64,000 nt of DNA from Liolophura sinensis (GCF_032854445.1 NC_088299.1:11589608-11653607); one strand, 5' to 3'. Shown: positions 24,761 through 38,956, numbered from the stretch's first letter. The notes: generated by a model from the letters alone, not told the origin. Program-made: numbers and translations.

Positions 24761-24791
24761 CCTCCCCCCCCCCCCCCCCCCCCCCCCCCCC
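24761..24791. repeat. poly-C/poly-G homopolymer
   Basis: An interrupted then pure run of about 30 C. The length is likely unreliable in any assembly, and its complement can form G-quadruplex structures. Confidence 0.95.
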
Positions 24792-25165
24792 TGGAAGTAA
24801 GCTTTCTTACACACGAGATGCATATGCACCAGTGGACCACACAGAAATCAAAAAATCACTCATGGACCAAATTCAGTATACCTGTCAAGATGAGCACTGC
24901 AGCTCAGGAGGAAAAGCAATTTCACTGGGGAGGGTGTCAACATTTTACGTGACTTCAAAGTCACCAGTGTATGAGTAAGCATGCCGGCAAAGGTACATGG
25001 AGAGTATCGTAACAGGCGCGCTGTGATATGAGAATGGTGTGCGCGTGCGCAGGTCAAACCGGGATGGGACGAAAAAACACCGCAACAGTTCAGATGGGAA
25101 ATGCGGTAGATTTGTTGCTGTCTGGATAGAAGACATTCATTTTCAAGCTGGCATTTCATACTTAC

Positions 25166-25210
25166 GGAAGAGTACAAGCGTTTGCTCTCCTTCAGCGAGC
25201 TGCGTTTTGA
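25166..25210 (-). CDS. candidate 45-bp cassette exon upstream of the giant exon
   Basis: On the minus strand a strong acceptor (branch-point-like GCTGATC, then TTTTCACCGTTCTTTCAG, AG at 25212-25211) precedes exactly 45 bp. These read SKRSSLKESKRLYSS and end at GTAAGT (25165-25160). It is phase 0 in and out, so it fits the phase-0 acceptor of the giant exon. Its Ser/Lys/Arg/Tyr composition matches that protein's N-terminus. Short exons can arise by chance: by my rough estimate a dozen or so random GTAAGT sites are expected per strand over this span. What raises this one is the quality of the acceptor together with the symmetrical phase. Confidence 0.5.
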
Positions 25211-26291
25211 CTGAAAGAACGGTGAAAAGATCAGCAATTTATGATATAGATATCCCAGTACTGAAACCGTAATACAAACACAAGATGTTCTGTCCTCAGA
25301 GACCCTTTGATGGTGCATTAAAGCGCGTGCGTTGAACAGTTTGACAAGAAAATAAATACAATTACATATGAACGTAAATGAAACAGATTTTCATTATTCC
25401 GAATGTATTCCAACTATGAACAATTAATGCTTGGTTGTTTTCAAAATACGTTATCAGAAAGTAAATGACTATGCACCCGAATATAGCTCCAAAAGCTTTA
25501 ATGCATTAATCAGTCATTGTAAGTTTTTGGTATGCAGAAATAAGGATGTCGTTCTAGAAAGGTACAACGATTGATAGATGGAAATATTTAAACCTGTAAT
25601 AAGTTCTTCGCGGCAAATAGTCATTTAACATGTGCATTACATTGTTAACAACGGCAAATACATGTGGAAAATGCAGAGTAGTCAATGATGTAAGGGGTCG
25701 TGCAAATAGACTTCCGGTGAAAATGAAGACAAACTTTTCAAAACAAATGAAAACGTATAGTGATATGTTTCGTCTGTTAGTGTGTTGAGAGGAAAGGATG
25801 ACATTGTCAGTTTGAGAGGGCATATACTCTGTCTTGGAGGGAGAGGACTGTAGTCTGTGGGAATTACATGGTTTAAGGATTGAGTGTGATCAGGACAACA
25901 CCATCAGGGTAAGAAGCCATGCCAAATGTACTATCGGTTATCTATACTCATCCCTTCAGCGCCTAACACCGAAAACTCGCACCATTATCCCAAAACTATA
26001 TCAGGCACTGGCCAAAAAGTCCATTAACATAAATTGTGAAATCTTTGCGAGGATAGAGTTAATATAGCTTCATTGGGAAGGCGCTAATGATTATTTTTAC
26101 CTGAAACACCGAAATCACCCTTATAAACTGTAAGCATTTTGACATCGGATGTGGTATCTGCTCTCCGACTGGAGTCCAGCAATGACAACATCCACTCTGT
26201 GCTAAGCTAACATTGTCATGTGTTGTGGTCTCTTGCTGCTTCTTCCATCAAGACCTGAATTATTTTGTCCGCATTTTATCATACCTTGAAC

Positions 26292-26416
26292 AATAAGGCC
26301 CCAGGTTCGAATCCAGTTCTTTTACGTTCAATTGCAGCATTAGCCAGGAGGTTTTTCTGTTAACCGCCGAAGGGCGGAAGTTTATTCCGGGTACTTAAAA
26401 AATGAAATAAAAATAT
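26292..26416 (+). mobile_element. tRNA-derived SINE remnant
   Basis: A B-box-like GGTTCGAATCC lies about 15 bp in, followed by a body ending in an A-rich ATGAAATAAAAA tail. Strongly decayed and of uncertain family. Confidence 0.45.
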
Positions 26417-27219
26417 GTACCTATATTTTTTTTGTCAGAGGGCATATGATTGAGGGCCATCCATTTCAGTAGTAAAACAATTAAAGGATTTTAAAATTGC
26501 TCGGTCGTTGACCCACACCGTTGACCTACAAGTCCTGGTAAAATTTATCAGTGGAGTTTGTGGCACCGTTACATGAGATATGAAAGCAAATTAGACACTG
26601 AAAAGTAAAGTAAGATTATTGCATATTAAATGTTATAACTGATGTATATGCGAATAGATATAGATAGGCAAAACCACAAAACCAAACACACCAACGCCAC
26701 AATGGGGATGTAGAATTGATTCACACTGTCGGTAACAACGCACTTCGACACTCTCAGGTCGTGAGCATATGTAGTTCAAAGCATGATTTTACTGAAAGCA
26801 TTTTATGTTCACGAACGTGTAAAAATTTGGATGTCGAGCCGAAATTCTGTAAATTATCTTTTTGTGATTACAATGAAATGATCATGAAGTAATACGAGGC
26901 ATCAGTCTGACTTTGTTTAAAGGGGTTGGAAGTTCGATGATGTGTGTAAAACAGCCTGTTATCATCAAAGTAGACTGACTGAGGTGTAGATTGACTAGAT
27001 GTGATCTTACCCCTTTAGTCTTTGCTGTTCGCAAGGTCATTACGTAACACTGGTAGCTGATAATATCTCTCGTATGGACACGAAAATACCACGGCTCACC
27101 ATGCATGTCAGCCTTCCACTCATTATTGTTATCATCAAAGCAAAACAGACCATCTTAAATGCAATACAAAAGCAAAATGGAGTCTGTGTGATCATGCCCG
27201 TTCAAAAAATGTCGCGTTG

Positions 27220-27740
27220 TTATGGCTTAAAACGGTCCCAACTGGAATGAATGTCACCGAGATGAAAACTTGGCAATGGGTTTTTGTATAATGTGGTCAT
27301 CCCAGAACATTATCACAGCTCAAAGTGGTGGCTTCTCAACATGAGCATGGCTCAAAATGGTCACAACCCAACATTTTCATTGCTAACAATGGTTACTACG
27401 CAACTTGGTCATCTTTAAATATTGCTCACGATGGAAAAAAACAGATCACGTGTGACTGACAAGTGCGTCTGACATGAATGCCATCCAAGCCATTCACTAA
27501 TCAGAATGGGTTTCAGTCGACATAGTTATCGTACAGGATCGTCAACTCCTGCATTATCACCGCTCAGCATTGTCACCGCTCAATACGATCAAAGCTCATT
27601 ATTGTCACCACTCAACATTGTCATCACTTAACATTGTTATTGCTCACCATCATCACCGCTCAACATGGCCATCGCTCATCGTGCTCATCTCACGTCGTGC
27701 TGATTGTTTCATGTTGTGACCGCGTTCAAAATGGCTACTT
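27220..27740. repeat. degenerate short-period tandem repeat (about 18-20 bp)
   Basis: Many imperfect copies of a CTCAACATTGTCACCG-like unit, best preserved at 27550-27670 and more decayed to the left. No coding frame. Confidence 0.7.
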
Positions 27741-29229
27741 TGCGGCAACGCTCAAAATTTGCAACAAAAATTATAAATTGTGGTATACCAAAGTAGAATA
27801 TAAGTGAAGATAGAGGCTGTTTTACATGTGTTTGTTAACAATGAATCACACTCAGGGAAAGCAATGCTATGTGCATATATATGTGTAGGCCTATGTATGT
27901 ATGGAGTTTGTCGGCCAGTACATACTTACAGGCCCGAACGATCGTTTGCTCTCCTTATTTCCTCTGTTTTGGGACTGAAAGATTTGGGAAGGTGTATAAA
28001 AAAAGTATCAAAAGCAAAATAAAGAAAAAAAATATTTGCAAACATACATCAAAGAAAACATAAACTATACAGAGATTTAAACTTCTAAAACTAAAACAAA
28101 ATAGGTCATGACAAGGTACCGAAAACAAAAACACAGATAAAGAAATCAGTCAGTGAAAGAGGACAAATTAGGAAACTGGATCTAAGGAAAAATAAATAAG
28201 CAATTAAATCAATAAGACAATAAACACGAAAACAAACTGAAAAACATCACAGCCGAAAGTATATAATACTCTAAAAAGATTAAGCTATAACTAAATACTG
28301 CATAAGTGACATAAAACGAAAGAATACAGAATACATAGCGTGTAAATAAAAAATAAATAAAAAATAAATATGAAATTTTATGATAGAGTGTAAAGTGTGC
28401 AAATGTATAAGGTTTGGATGATGATGAACAGGGGTTTGAATTCACCTTAATGCATGTTATTGTGTTGTAATAAATGAAGCATTAATGTTTCCGCGATTTA
28501 ATTAAAATCTAGCATTTAATCAATCAACATCAGTTGAAAAAACAACAGATTAATACAAACGAATCTAAGGTTTACCTGATAAATTTAAAACCTGGAGATT
28601 TCCATATTCACGTTTTGTACATCTTGGACATTGCAAATTGTGAACATAAGTGCTTCAATACAAAAGAGTAAACAAACCAGTTGTACCAATCAATGATTTA
28701 TATATTTTGAGATACAAATATACGGCTTTTTAAGACAAATCTTTCCATGAAATAATCTGCAAATCATTAAGAATATGAATCTATTTTCTTAAAAAAACAA
28801 ACAATATAGGTGCCGTGATAACGTATTACAATATTAGATACGTGATTTAATCGCAATGCTATCATCATCTCATTAGCATCGGTGGATAAATCACATAACG
28901 CCCGGGAATAGAGAAGTTAGTTACAGCAGATAAGTCATCGACTTGATGAGAGGAGAAGAGATCTCTCAGACCTCGAGCAAATACCAACAGTCCCCTCAAA
29001 TCTAAGGAAATGCCGGCTGTTGAAGTCTGTGTGGTTAAAAATAAACTTGGCTGACTTCCCCCAATAAGCTCCAGTTTCTGCAGTAAACAAATATGTTTAT
29101 CTTTCCTACCCGGGAGTGAAAAGTTTTACAGGTAGCTTGTGTGTCTACAGTCGCATTCACTGGTAGAAATATATTCTCTTATTCTGTGTGAAACAGTTCT
29201 GAAATATATAGTTTATATATTATATACAG

Positions 29230-29230
<1 letters not shown>

Positions 29231-29310
<80 letters not shown>
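29231..29310. repeat. (TA)n microsatellite
   Basis: About 40 uninterrupted AT dinucleotides; self-complementary and likely length-variable. Confidence 0.97.
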
Positions 29311-29313
<3 letters not shown>

Positions 29314-32300
29314 AATGGAATCAAGCAAAGTAGTGTATGGCTGAGCCCAAGCAGGAAATCAGGAAATCAATCACTTCTGAAAACTTTTAAATGCAGAAGT
29401 AAAATAAATTTTAACGGTGCACACTTCCTCATGGAGACGTGCACATTCCGCCAGGCTTAGACCATTGTTATACAAATGTGTTACGTAATCAACATTACTT
29501 AGACGCTATGGAGATGGGTTCTCCTTCGAACCGACCAGCTGCTAGGGACGCAAAAGACCAGCGCAGTAGAAAGAACGAATAAAATAAATCGGCAATGAAG
29601 TCACCGCGCGAGCGAAAACACAAAGAAAACAAAGATGGCTTAAAGAAACGTACAGGAGAGATAAATGAAGAAGAGAGCATGTGTGGGGTGAAGGGGTGGT
29701 GGTAGGGATGGGGCGGCGTGGAACAGAAAGACAAGTGCCTCTATAGTGTTTACGTAAAAACACAGCATCCAAGATCTGAATGTCATTGCCAGCGGGGAAC
29801 TGTTGTTTAGACAGATATAGTCCGTTTAGTCATACTGGAATCACACAATAGGCTTAAGGTATATGTATTTATACGCAGTAGGACAGATCACTCATGCACC
29901 TGCGCTTGAGCAATGCGCAGTTTTGTTCGATTTTTTTTTACTGATGGTCTGAATAATACAAAAGGCATTAGAAAGTGACGAGAGTGTTGAGACTTCGGGG
30001 ACGCTACACATAATTGTTTATCTACATATGGTCATCGCTTAACATGACATTGTCGGGAATCCTTGCAGATCGAATCAAATGAGAGTTAAGTGCTACAAAC
30101 TTTTCGTTTTCATGTAGGCCACCAAACAACATTTTATTTAAGTTTAACCAAAACGCCCAGTTAAACCAAAGTTAAACCCAGTGGTTATTATAGGGTGGAA
30201 TATAAACTTGTTACCATTGGTAACGCTTTTGCTCTCTGTGATCGGCATAATCGTTACCCTAAGTTCGTTAGTCCTCCAGAAGAATTCTTCTTCAAGTGGT
30301 GACAGAAAACTCCAATTGTCAATCAGTCAATCGTGAGGAAAATTTGTCTACTTTCAACACAAAAACCTGCGATTTTAAACCATCTATTTTCACGTCTTTA
30401 GAATCGACCGTCTGTTCCATTTTTGTTTGGTATTTTTTAGTTCCACATCTGTTGGTGGAGAAATCCATCTTCGTTTAAGCTGTCAAGAAAAATATTTGTC
30501 TTTCTGCAAGATCCTGAGGTTTGAGCTTCTACACATATCTACAAACAGCAATTATAACTGACACCTGTAGGCACATGGGTGCATCCTCTGTGTGGAAATA
30601 CATCCATAAATTACATTTCCCGACCAGTTTTCTTCAAAATAAACGCTTTGTAGAGCATTTAGTAAAAGAAAAGAAAACACAGCACGTAAGGAAGTAAAAA
30701 TATAACTGGTGATGTACGGGACAAGAAATGAACCCGTTATCACTTTACCCGTTACCCGGCTAATGTATTAGCATCAGAGTTAAAGATAAGTTTCGTCCAA
30801 ACTAGGCGCGGCAATGGATCAGTGTCACCCTATAGTAAATTCTACTGTTATATATAGGTGCTCAAGATCTAGTGTACATGGAGACACAGTTGTATAGATT
30901 ATAGGTTATTTACATGAACACTTAGAATAAAAAACCTGAATAGACTAAACCGAGGTGGGAATTCATCGATGACCTTTGGTCATTTGTCAACTATCAAACA
31001 TTTGTCGCTGGTCCTGCTTTGCAGACAAAGCTCTGGAGTCTACTACATTTATTTTATACAGAATATTCTTGGTCATGTTCCCTATAACTGTGACAAAATC
31101 CTGGCATTTCCGGCGTCAGACAGGGAGTTTATCGGTTTCCCACGCTCTGGATGTTCACTGGACCTTGCTTGTAGACAATTGCGCAGACTAACGTTCGTTG
31201 AAAAGCCACTGGTTGACTACAAGTGTGGCACACTTGGAAAAGTTCGCCAGCAAACAGCCAAACACCAATGGATACTTTATCCATAATATTCTTATAAATG
31301 GAAAATTCTAAAGTTTGACGTTAAACAAAAACCAAACGATTAAAAATATTATTGGGGTTCGGTAACATCAACCAGAACGCCAAATCCTTTTTTCCATCGA
31401 GTTTTTGACACAAAGTTTTGCTGAACCATGGTACCCAATTAGTTCGCGTATTACATATATTACCATGAAGAGAACAATGGTTATGTGCATAAAGCTTATA
31501 CCGACCCTTCTAGTACAACTTCCCTGCAACAGGATGTGCCAAATTGTCATTTTATTAACAGAAATAACAGATTACAAGTTCTCAGTTGTCTCCAAAACGC
31601 CTAAAAGAAATGTGGTCAGTAAATATATTTTGAATAAAAATCAACGAACATTTGCTTGTGCATTGGTGTAAGTTTTAATATTTCATCCGTTCTCATCCGA
31701 GAAATCCGATCTCTGGTCAGTTTACCTCATTTATGGTTTTATTCTAACTGTCCATGTAAAAGCAGTAGCCAAAACAGTAGCAAATTACCTCCCCCCACCC
31801 CCACACACCGCACTTCCACACTCTTCCACCAGCCAAGCACAATAACTTAAGCAGAATTAGGTAACAAGAAATGCAGTGATGTGAACTGCAATTTATTAGA
31901 CGTCACTAGTCTACTATAATGACTCGATATGCCGTGTTGTCATCACATTTAGCATAGAATAACACTAAATGTCATGTTGTAAGCTGGTATCAAAGGGAAC
32001 TAACCTAACAGTTACTCGGCAGTGATTTTGTTTCCTAATGGTGATTTTTGTTCTGTTCTTTGTCCAGTGGCTAACCGGTATAAATCAAGGTTTAGTGTTT
32101 CCCTGAAGAGAAGCACAAAATATCGAGGTCGGAGCCTTCGACCCACTGAACACGGTATTAAGTTTCATGCATATGAAAAGCTCCTGTCTCCGAAGCATAT
32201 GTTCTGACATGTACGAACTATTTTTACCCTATCTCCGTGTATATTTCTTAGACAGCCTTGACCCGTTTCCATTAGTAACGCCTATCTACAGCATACAACG

Positions 32301-34149
32301 TGGCCCGTTTCAAAGCAGCTGTTGAAAGACATTTACGGGCTGAACAAGTTACTCGACGGCTAAAGGGAGAGCACTCTGAACGACTTTTCCCACACGTTTG
32401 ATGATGATCCTACAAATTTATATTCGTTAAAGTTTGGATAGAAATCCTGACTGACAGTTTAAACAAAATAAAGCCTCAATTTCATTCGGCTGGTTTATTG
32501 GAGAAAAGTTTTATTTCCTTGTCTATTGCATTACAGGACCGTTAGTTAATAAAGATCTTGACTTGTACTACAGCTATCTCCCTCTCCACCCGACTTCGAC
32601 ACTACCAGAAGACTGTATGGTCCACCTTCGGATTAAAGTTTATAACTTTTTTATTTTCATCCCATGCGACCAATTATTTATTTGATTGATATTTAAAGTC
32701 ATATGCTCATGAGTTATGGGCGGAAGAAACCGAGCAGAGCTCTGAAAAAACAATATCACGCCTGATTACGAATCACGCAAACCACCTAGCTTAAAGCCAC
32801 ATCTGAAACAACGAGAGCTGGATTCGAGCCTTTGACATCACTGGTCAGATTTCTGTAAAGCACCAAAAGTGATTAATAAAAAATGAACCAAACCATGCAT
32901 TCCAATCATGGCTTTACGAAAATTCCGTCAATTTGAGTACAGCGATGAATATTTTTTAATTCAAAGTAGGAGCGGGGAATATTTAATCAAACGTTTATAC
33001 AACGAAAAGACACTTTTAATGTGATTGTTTAAGCCATGCATCTTCTTTTTTCGCAAACTTAAAGACTTATAAGACTCGCTTAATTTGGCATAAGCGTGCA
33101 TTCGCATCAAAGAAAGATATTTCTCAATGTATGATATGACTGCTCAGCTGCCTGAGCAGATTTGGCACAAATAAGCTCACACGAATGTTTTACGGCCGAA
33201 GTCTCACTAGTCAAAGCCACAGTGAAGCAATTTAACATTAATCCACATTATGTGTAGGATCCTTTGAACAAACCTAATCCAATCAATAAAACAGATAAAT
33301 GAAACAGATGTATTGGCGCCTATTTTATTGGACTTTCTAAACATTCTCGCTGAAGTAGTCAACTTTAAATAAAAAAATCATATATTTTCATCATGAATAT
33401 GAGGCTAAAGCATTAACTTCAGGTATTTTTGCTTTGTGTGTGTTAGACCAAAAATCCTTTGAACAAATAGATTCTTTTAAGCCCTTGCACCCCTAGGCGA
33501 TTTTCACAAGAAAATCACAAGGAGATGTCAAGTTCTGCGTTAAACGTTTAATGTAATTTTATCACAAACGATAAAATAAGCGTCTGCAAATGAAGGAATT
33601 GGGTTACCATGACGTTATCACATGTTATTCCAGTTGAATACAAGACAAGAAATACACAAAAGGGCAAAACGGATGTTTTAAAGGTAAGCATCAGTCCTAC
33701 TAAATGCAAGCTTACTCAGCATAGTGCTAGTAAGTGTTGACAGCGCACTGTGTCTAATACAGCGAGCAGCACGCGACTGTTCACATCTGGCCTCTGTAAC
33801 TGTTTGTTTGTGTAGTCTAATGAACACTTGCAGAACACAGCGGTCATGAACAAAAACAACGGGGTAATTAAGGTCAAGGACGTATGCCAAGCTGACATAG
33901 ACGGATGATGGACGGCTGTTCGCCGGTACGAGCGATTGCTTGTCCCAACTTTCTTTACTGGTAAGCATGTCCAGTGATACAAGAGATAAAAACCTTTCAT
34001 TTTCGTAAAATATCTCACTGAAGTATACAAGTACAGTGCCCCTATGTGACGTCATGAATGCTTAATTTGCATACGCCTACGCATTAGGCAATTTCTCGAA
34101 TACCCGGCGCTGTAGGCCTACTTTCTTGGGTCTTGGGGGCCTCTAAGTC

Positions 34150-34330
34150 TCTACTATTTAAGCATTTACACGAGCAGTTGGAATAAAACCCTAACTGAGG
34201 TAAATTTACCCGATGGCATATTTCATCAGTTATATGTGTGACTATTTGCTAATTATCACAGTATTGTCACTGTTCTGGTTTTGCCCTCTATGCTGTGTCT
34301 TTTATTATATTCAGCAATACATTCGTATGT
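34150..34330 (+). repeat. dispersed repeat family A, copy 1
   Basis: It shares, in order, CCCTAACTGAGGTAAA, TGTGACTATTTG, a TATCACAGTATTGTCACT segment and CTCTATGCTGTGTCTTTTAT with copies near 41.7, 42.5 and 62.9 kb. No tRNA head, terminal repeats or coding frame seen. Confidence 0.7.
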
Positions 34331-37300
34331 CAAATCGATCGGATAAACTTTTGTCGAGAAAATCGAAGAACAGACATACGAATATTATATCATGTAGAGT
34401 TAGATGTCTTTTGCAACAGTTAAATTCCATACAGACAAAGAGCTGAGGTGATTTGAACATATGTGTTCGTCCGAGTTGTATAAACAAGCAAATATGGTTC
34501 TAACTTTGAAATAATTTTGTCTCCTACAAATTGGAATTGGATCCATGTGTTTCCTGTAACAGACATTCAAGTTTACGATTTCTTTTGGTTAGTATGCTTT
34601 TCTTCTGAAATCCAAATTGAGCCTGGAAGCTTCTACACGCATTTTAAGCTATGTTCCTCTTTTGCAAGCCTTTTCCTAATTCGTTTATATATCTGAATTT
34701 AGGCATCTGAAGGCATCATGGCTTATCAGCTTGCAGAAGAAATTCATTTCGTAGTTCCAAACTCCTATTCATTTCTTCATCTATGTTTTATGAAACAACC
34801 GCACAAACTCATGTCTCAAGCCAGTAGCATATGGCGAGCAGCTGGGAGGCCAATCCTGCAATGCAGCTCGGCGGATTAATGGCAATAAAAGACCTAACTG
34901 ATAAGAATCAACGTTTAACTTATATATCAACGTTTACGTATATGTGTGGTAACACGAACGTGTTAAATCTTTTAGGGCAATTTAACACTCCAGCCCCATG
35001 ACGTGTGTACGGTGTATTAGTTATTATGTAATGAGAGTTGATATGGAGCAAGTAGTGAAATCAAATCACCCGAGTAGAATAACCACACGGAACTTTTATC
35101 CAGTAATTCTCAGTTTAGTTACTTCAGATTTAAGCACTACCACAGCACTCATATAGTGAGATAAACTGATTTGGAAAATTACTGAAAATGAGTGCACATG
35201 TTTTTGTTTCCTGAAATAAAAGTCAAAGAGCTATCCTTGTTTCTTGAGAAATTGAAGAAAAAGTTTTTTTTTTTCAAAGTAGTTGAGAAATCTCCAACGG
35301 AAACTGAGAAGACAGCATGGTTTATAAACATTTTGGTTGTGTTCAGCGAGTATAGCTAAAATGTCTGTAAGTTTTCATACACTTGCATTCGGAACAGAGG
35401 CATGTTCATGCCATATATATATATATATATATAGAAGTCTTGTCTGCTGACTTTGCTGGAATCAGCCTACTCCACGAAAGCGTAGTACAAATGCCTACAC
35501 TACATTTTAGTGTAAGCCTTGCTATCTGGTTGTATAATGAAGTCGAATCTATTGGTTGGCCGCCCTCTAAATCTACAAGTACTTTGTAAATGGAGTATAC
35601 CTCTCTACAGCCAGAAGGTGAGGTTGGAATTCCACAAATAAGATGTGCACAAACACTGCGCGCGTCTCGTGCCACATGGTTTATTTTAAGTTGATAAAAA
35701 TGATTGCGAATTTCTGTTTACCATTACATTTTGGGCGTAGGAGTTAAATATTGTCCAAAGCTTGGGATCACACTGGTACATAATTTTTCCGTCCTTATAT
35801 TTCCTTTCTTACATCCCCTCCGGATTTTCTTGTCTTCACCTATCCCATCTCTTTCCCTTGAAGCACCTCCAGAGCCGAAACACCCGGGTGAGTTTTGACC
35901 TCGAAAATTTCAACTCTAAATCGAGATGTGCAGCTGTTGTACAACGTTCCTCAGAATTTCTCGACTCTTCCGGTTTTGACAAGCCCAAGCCCTGACCAGG
36001 TCACGGGCACTTGGTCTAACAGCCTCACAAGCTTATCTCAGACATTTCCACCCATGTTATCATCTCAAAACCTTATAGGCAACAGGCCAGATGGTGCAAG
36101 TTGTCAAGTATGGCAGCCACACATGGCAGAGATTGTCTCTGGCTGGGGTATACTGCTGCGTGAGATTTACAATGTACACAGATTCACCTCCGCATGCAGG
36201 TTGACCCGGACCAACTCTTAAAGCTGCCAAAAATGAGTAAGAACGAAAAGTAAAGAAACAGTAAATCATGTTTACAGAGTCCACGATAAGCACAAAAAGA
36301 CTTGTATCCAGCTTTTTGAAATAAAAAAATGGGACTAATACAATCAATCTGCTCCCGAGAGAAATAGAATACAAAAGGGAAGTCGGTTTGCATGGAGGAG
36401 AAACTTTGTATATAAAGTCTTCGAGGTAAACTTTCTAAACAAAGACCTGTGTAGCCAGCTTGCTAGAAAAATTAGACAAATATACAGTGATTCTGTCCTA
36501 GAAAGAAGAACAAGAGAAAAGGAAAGTTGGTGTACATGGAGTTGATATGAAAACTTTACACAGCTGTGGCGTATGTATACCGGTACCGCGGTACCTGATA
36601 ATTATGAGCCTGTCAAATAAGGTTTAACCGGCATGTTATACAAAATATATATCACTGATTCTTTAATAACCAATTCTGGTATTATTTTCAAGAAATGGGA
36701 TTATGTCGTGGAAATGGGCATTAGTTTGGACCAAAAAGTTTAATGACTGGATATTGTATTGTAATTCTAATTCTGATCAATTTGTTTGATAATGATGCTA
36801 GTTTAAGGGCAGCAGTGGTTTACTGTGCGGTGACATGTAGTTTTTAGTAAGCAGTGTTTATCGGCTTTAGATAAACTGTGATATTAAAGACGCCAGGCGG
36901 ACAGATGGCAAGGTTAAGAATCCCGCTTGTCAAAACAGTGGGCTGAAGATCTTTCCAGACCACGTGATCTAGTCCGACAAATCCCAAGCGGTAAATGGCT
37001 GACGGCTCCTCCCCTAGGTCGCGTGTCGCTGTGGTTGACAAAAAGTTGACACGCCAATAAAACTGGAAACGGCTAATTTGTCACTACGTGTTACGCATTA
37101 TAAACGTTTTACACTGGGCACATGTTTGTCATTCGCCTGACCTATGAGCCGCACGTTTAACACGGGTTGTTAAATCTCGGAAACTTTCTCAGATCTGTTA
37201 CGCACTCCACAACATGTGGTTTGCATTGTCAAGAGTCATCTGTAATTTTAGTTGAGGGATAATTGGCTTGCAAATTCATGTGCACCAAAGCTGGGTATCA

Positions 37301-37810
37301 CACCGTGCACACCAACCGTACATATATATATATATTGTAAAGTCATATCTATTCTCCTCTGGCAGAGGCCGTGGCCTTACAGTCTACCAACCTTAAGGTT
37401 ATAGGGGTCTGTCGTAGAGAGAGTAAGTCATATGGTGTACATCACTGTATTTACATTACTAGCCTTTGCAGCTCAGATGACATTTCCAAGGTGCAAATTA
37501 GTGGGGATCAATCACCATGTATGTTACAGATCGTCATGCAACTTTCATGGCAACGATACAAAAAAAAAATGTCTGACAAAACGTTTTGATCACGTAACTT
37601 ATCTTGACAGAAATAACACTTTGGTCAGAGCTGTGCTGCAAAGATAAGTTTCTTTGATTTTTATATCTATTTGTAGCTTACTCGCTGAATTATGACAAAC
37701 TTAAGAATTTTTTACTTATACCGTGGTGGGCAGTTTTGTGCATGGGCGGAAGAAACTGGAATGACGTGTTAAACCTTTGAATTTTGGCAAGTTAATGACT
37801 AACTTTTAGA

Positions 37811-37828
37811 GGGGTTGGGTGGGTGGGG
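37811..37828 (+). other. potential G-quadruplex motif
   Basis: Four G runs of three or four separated by one or two bases (GGGGTTGGGTGGGTGGGG). This satisfies the usual G3+ N1-7 rule. Function unknown. Confidence 0.6.
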
Positions 37829-38683
37829 TTAGCATCCAGAAATTCAAGACCGCGTGATAAACCCACATCTAGTGTTTTCCTAGCGATTGAAAGACAAAGG
37901 TCCTTATTTTAAATAAAGTTGTTCTATTGACGTGTTTAACAATTTATTATTTTGTCATTTCAAACAACGATTATATATCAAAAGTCACTGTAACTTCTGA
38001 TAAAGGGAAATGATCATTTCAAAGTAAAATACAGGGAATATTACAGAATCGTTCACCTTTACATTCCATAACTTAGAAGTGCACCGAAAAAAATGGTTTA
38101 ATTAATGTGGTACATGCAAGTACACCAGCGGGGCATGAAAGCTTCGCTTTCAGTATAAATTAGCATTCATTGCGTAGGTACAAAATGACCAGTGTGAGCA
38201 AATACTTGGCACACCCTTGCACAGACTGATGCCGTTGAAATCGGTTGCTGGAAGTGATGAAACTGGCCCACCTCAATCTCTGGAGTTCACATAAACACAG
38301 ACGCCATAAACCAGTACCAAGGCACCTCAGCACATGATCGTAGGCTGTACCACGTGACTGGACATGATGCTGATAGCTCCCATGGTAGCAGGTCGAGATG
38401 AACATTCCAAGTGATATCCTGCTATAGCCTTTCTTTATCTTATCTTACTTCCGGCGAAGTGGCGAGGCTGTGATTTGACCCAGTAACTTAGCAGAAACTG
38501 CTCTATCATAAAAGTATGCCGGAGAATCACTTCCAGTGTGTTTGGATTTGTAGGCCTACGTTTACAGACATAAACCAGTTTCTGAAAAGTCGATATGTAT
38601 CGTTTTGTCCCAAGTTTCAGGTTTAAATATTTCATCATGCACATATGTCGGGAATTTAACAATACAACTTGATTTATTGTACA

Positions 38684-38913
38684 TCAATGAAATCGTAGCG
38701 TAATGACCCAGGAGCCTCTCACCAATGCGGTCGCTGTGAGTTCAAGTCCAGCTCATGCTGGCTTCCTCTCCGGCCGTAAGTGGGAAGGTCCGGCAGCAAC
38801 CTGCGGATGGTCGTGGGTTTCCCGAGGGCTGTGCCCGGTTTCCACCCACCATAATGCTGGCCGCCGTCGTATAAGTGAAATATTCTTGAGTACGGCGTAA
38901 AACACCAATCAAA

Positions 38914-38944
<31 letters not shown>

Positions 38945-38956
38945 GTCAATGAAATC
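38684..38956 (+). mobile_element. 5'-truncated SINE family 1 with target-site duplication
   Basis: The body (38695-38945) lacks the A-box half of the tRNA head but is otherwise close to the apparent consensus, ending in about eight AAAT units. It is flanked by the perfect 11-bp duplication TCAATGAAATC at 38684-38694 and 38946-38956, so the truncation happened at insertion. Confidence 0.95.

Larger units (their letters stand above)
15396..25165. other. non-coding stretch, possibly intron upstream of the giant exon
   Basis: Apart from SINE copies (15743, about 21970, 23897), the 41-bp array near 19.0-19.7 kb, a diverged direct duplication (22.9 and 24.2 kb) and a long poly-C run (24761-24791), I see only AT-rich sequence with no convincing exon. 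If the 45-bp cassette at 25166 is real, this is one intron of a minus-strand gene. Confidence 0.5.
25211..38694. other. non-coding stretch without recognised genes
   Basis: AT-rich sequence with no exon that I can support on either strand. It holds a weak SINE remnant at 26292, the degenerate CTCAACATTGTCA repeats at 27.2-27.7 kb, a (TA)n tract at 29231, one copy of dispersed family A at 34150, short (TA)n runs near 35417 and 37322, a G-run motif at 37811, and an old repeat-like fragment near 37735-37810. Confidence 0.5.

Noticed and set aside
26882-27106. MTLRTAKTKG|GTAAGA as another candidate first exon (minus strand, phase 0)
   Set aside because: The donor is weaker, nothing in composition ties it to the giant exon, and such short matches are expected by chance.
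33678-34055. 125-codon minus-strand open frame
   Set aside because: Low-information composition, a second overlapping frame of similar length, no splice or homology support.
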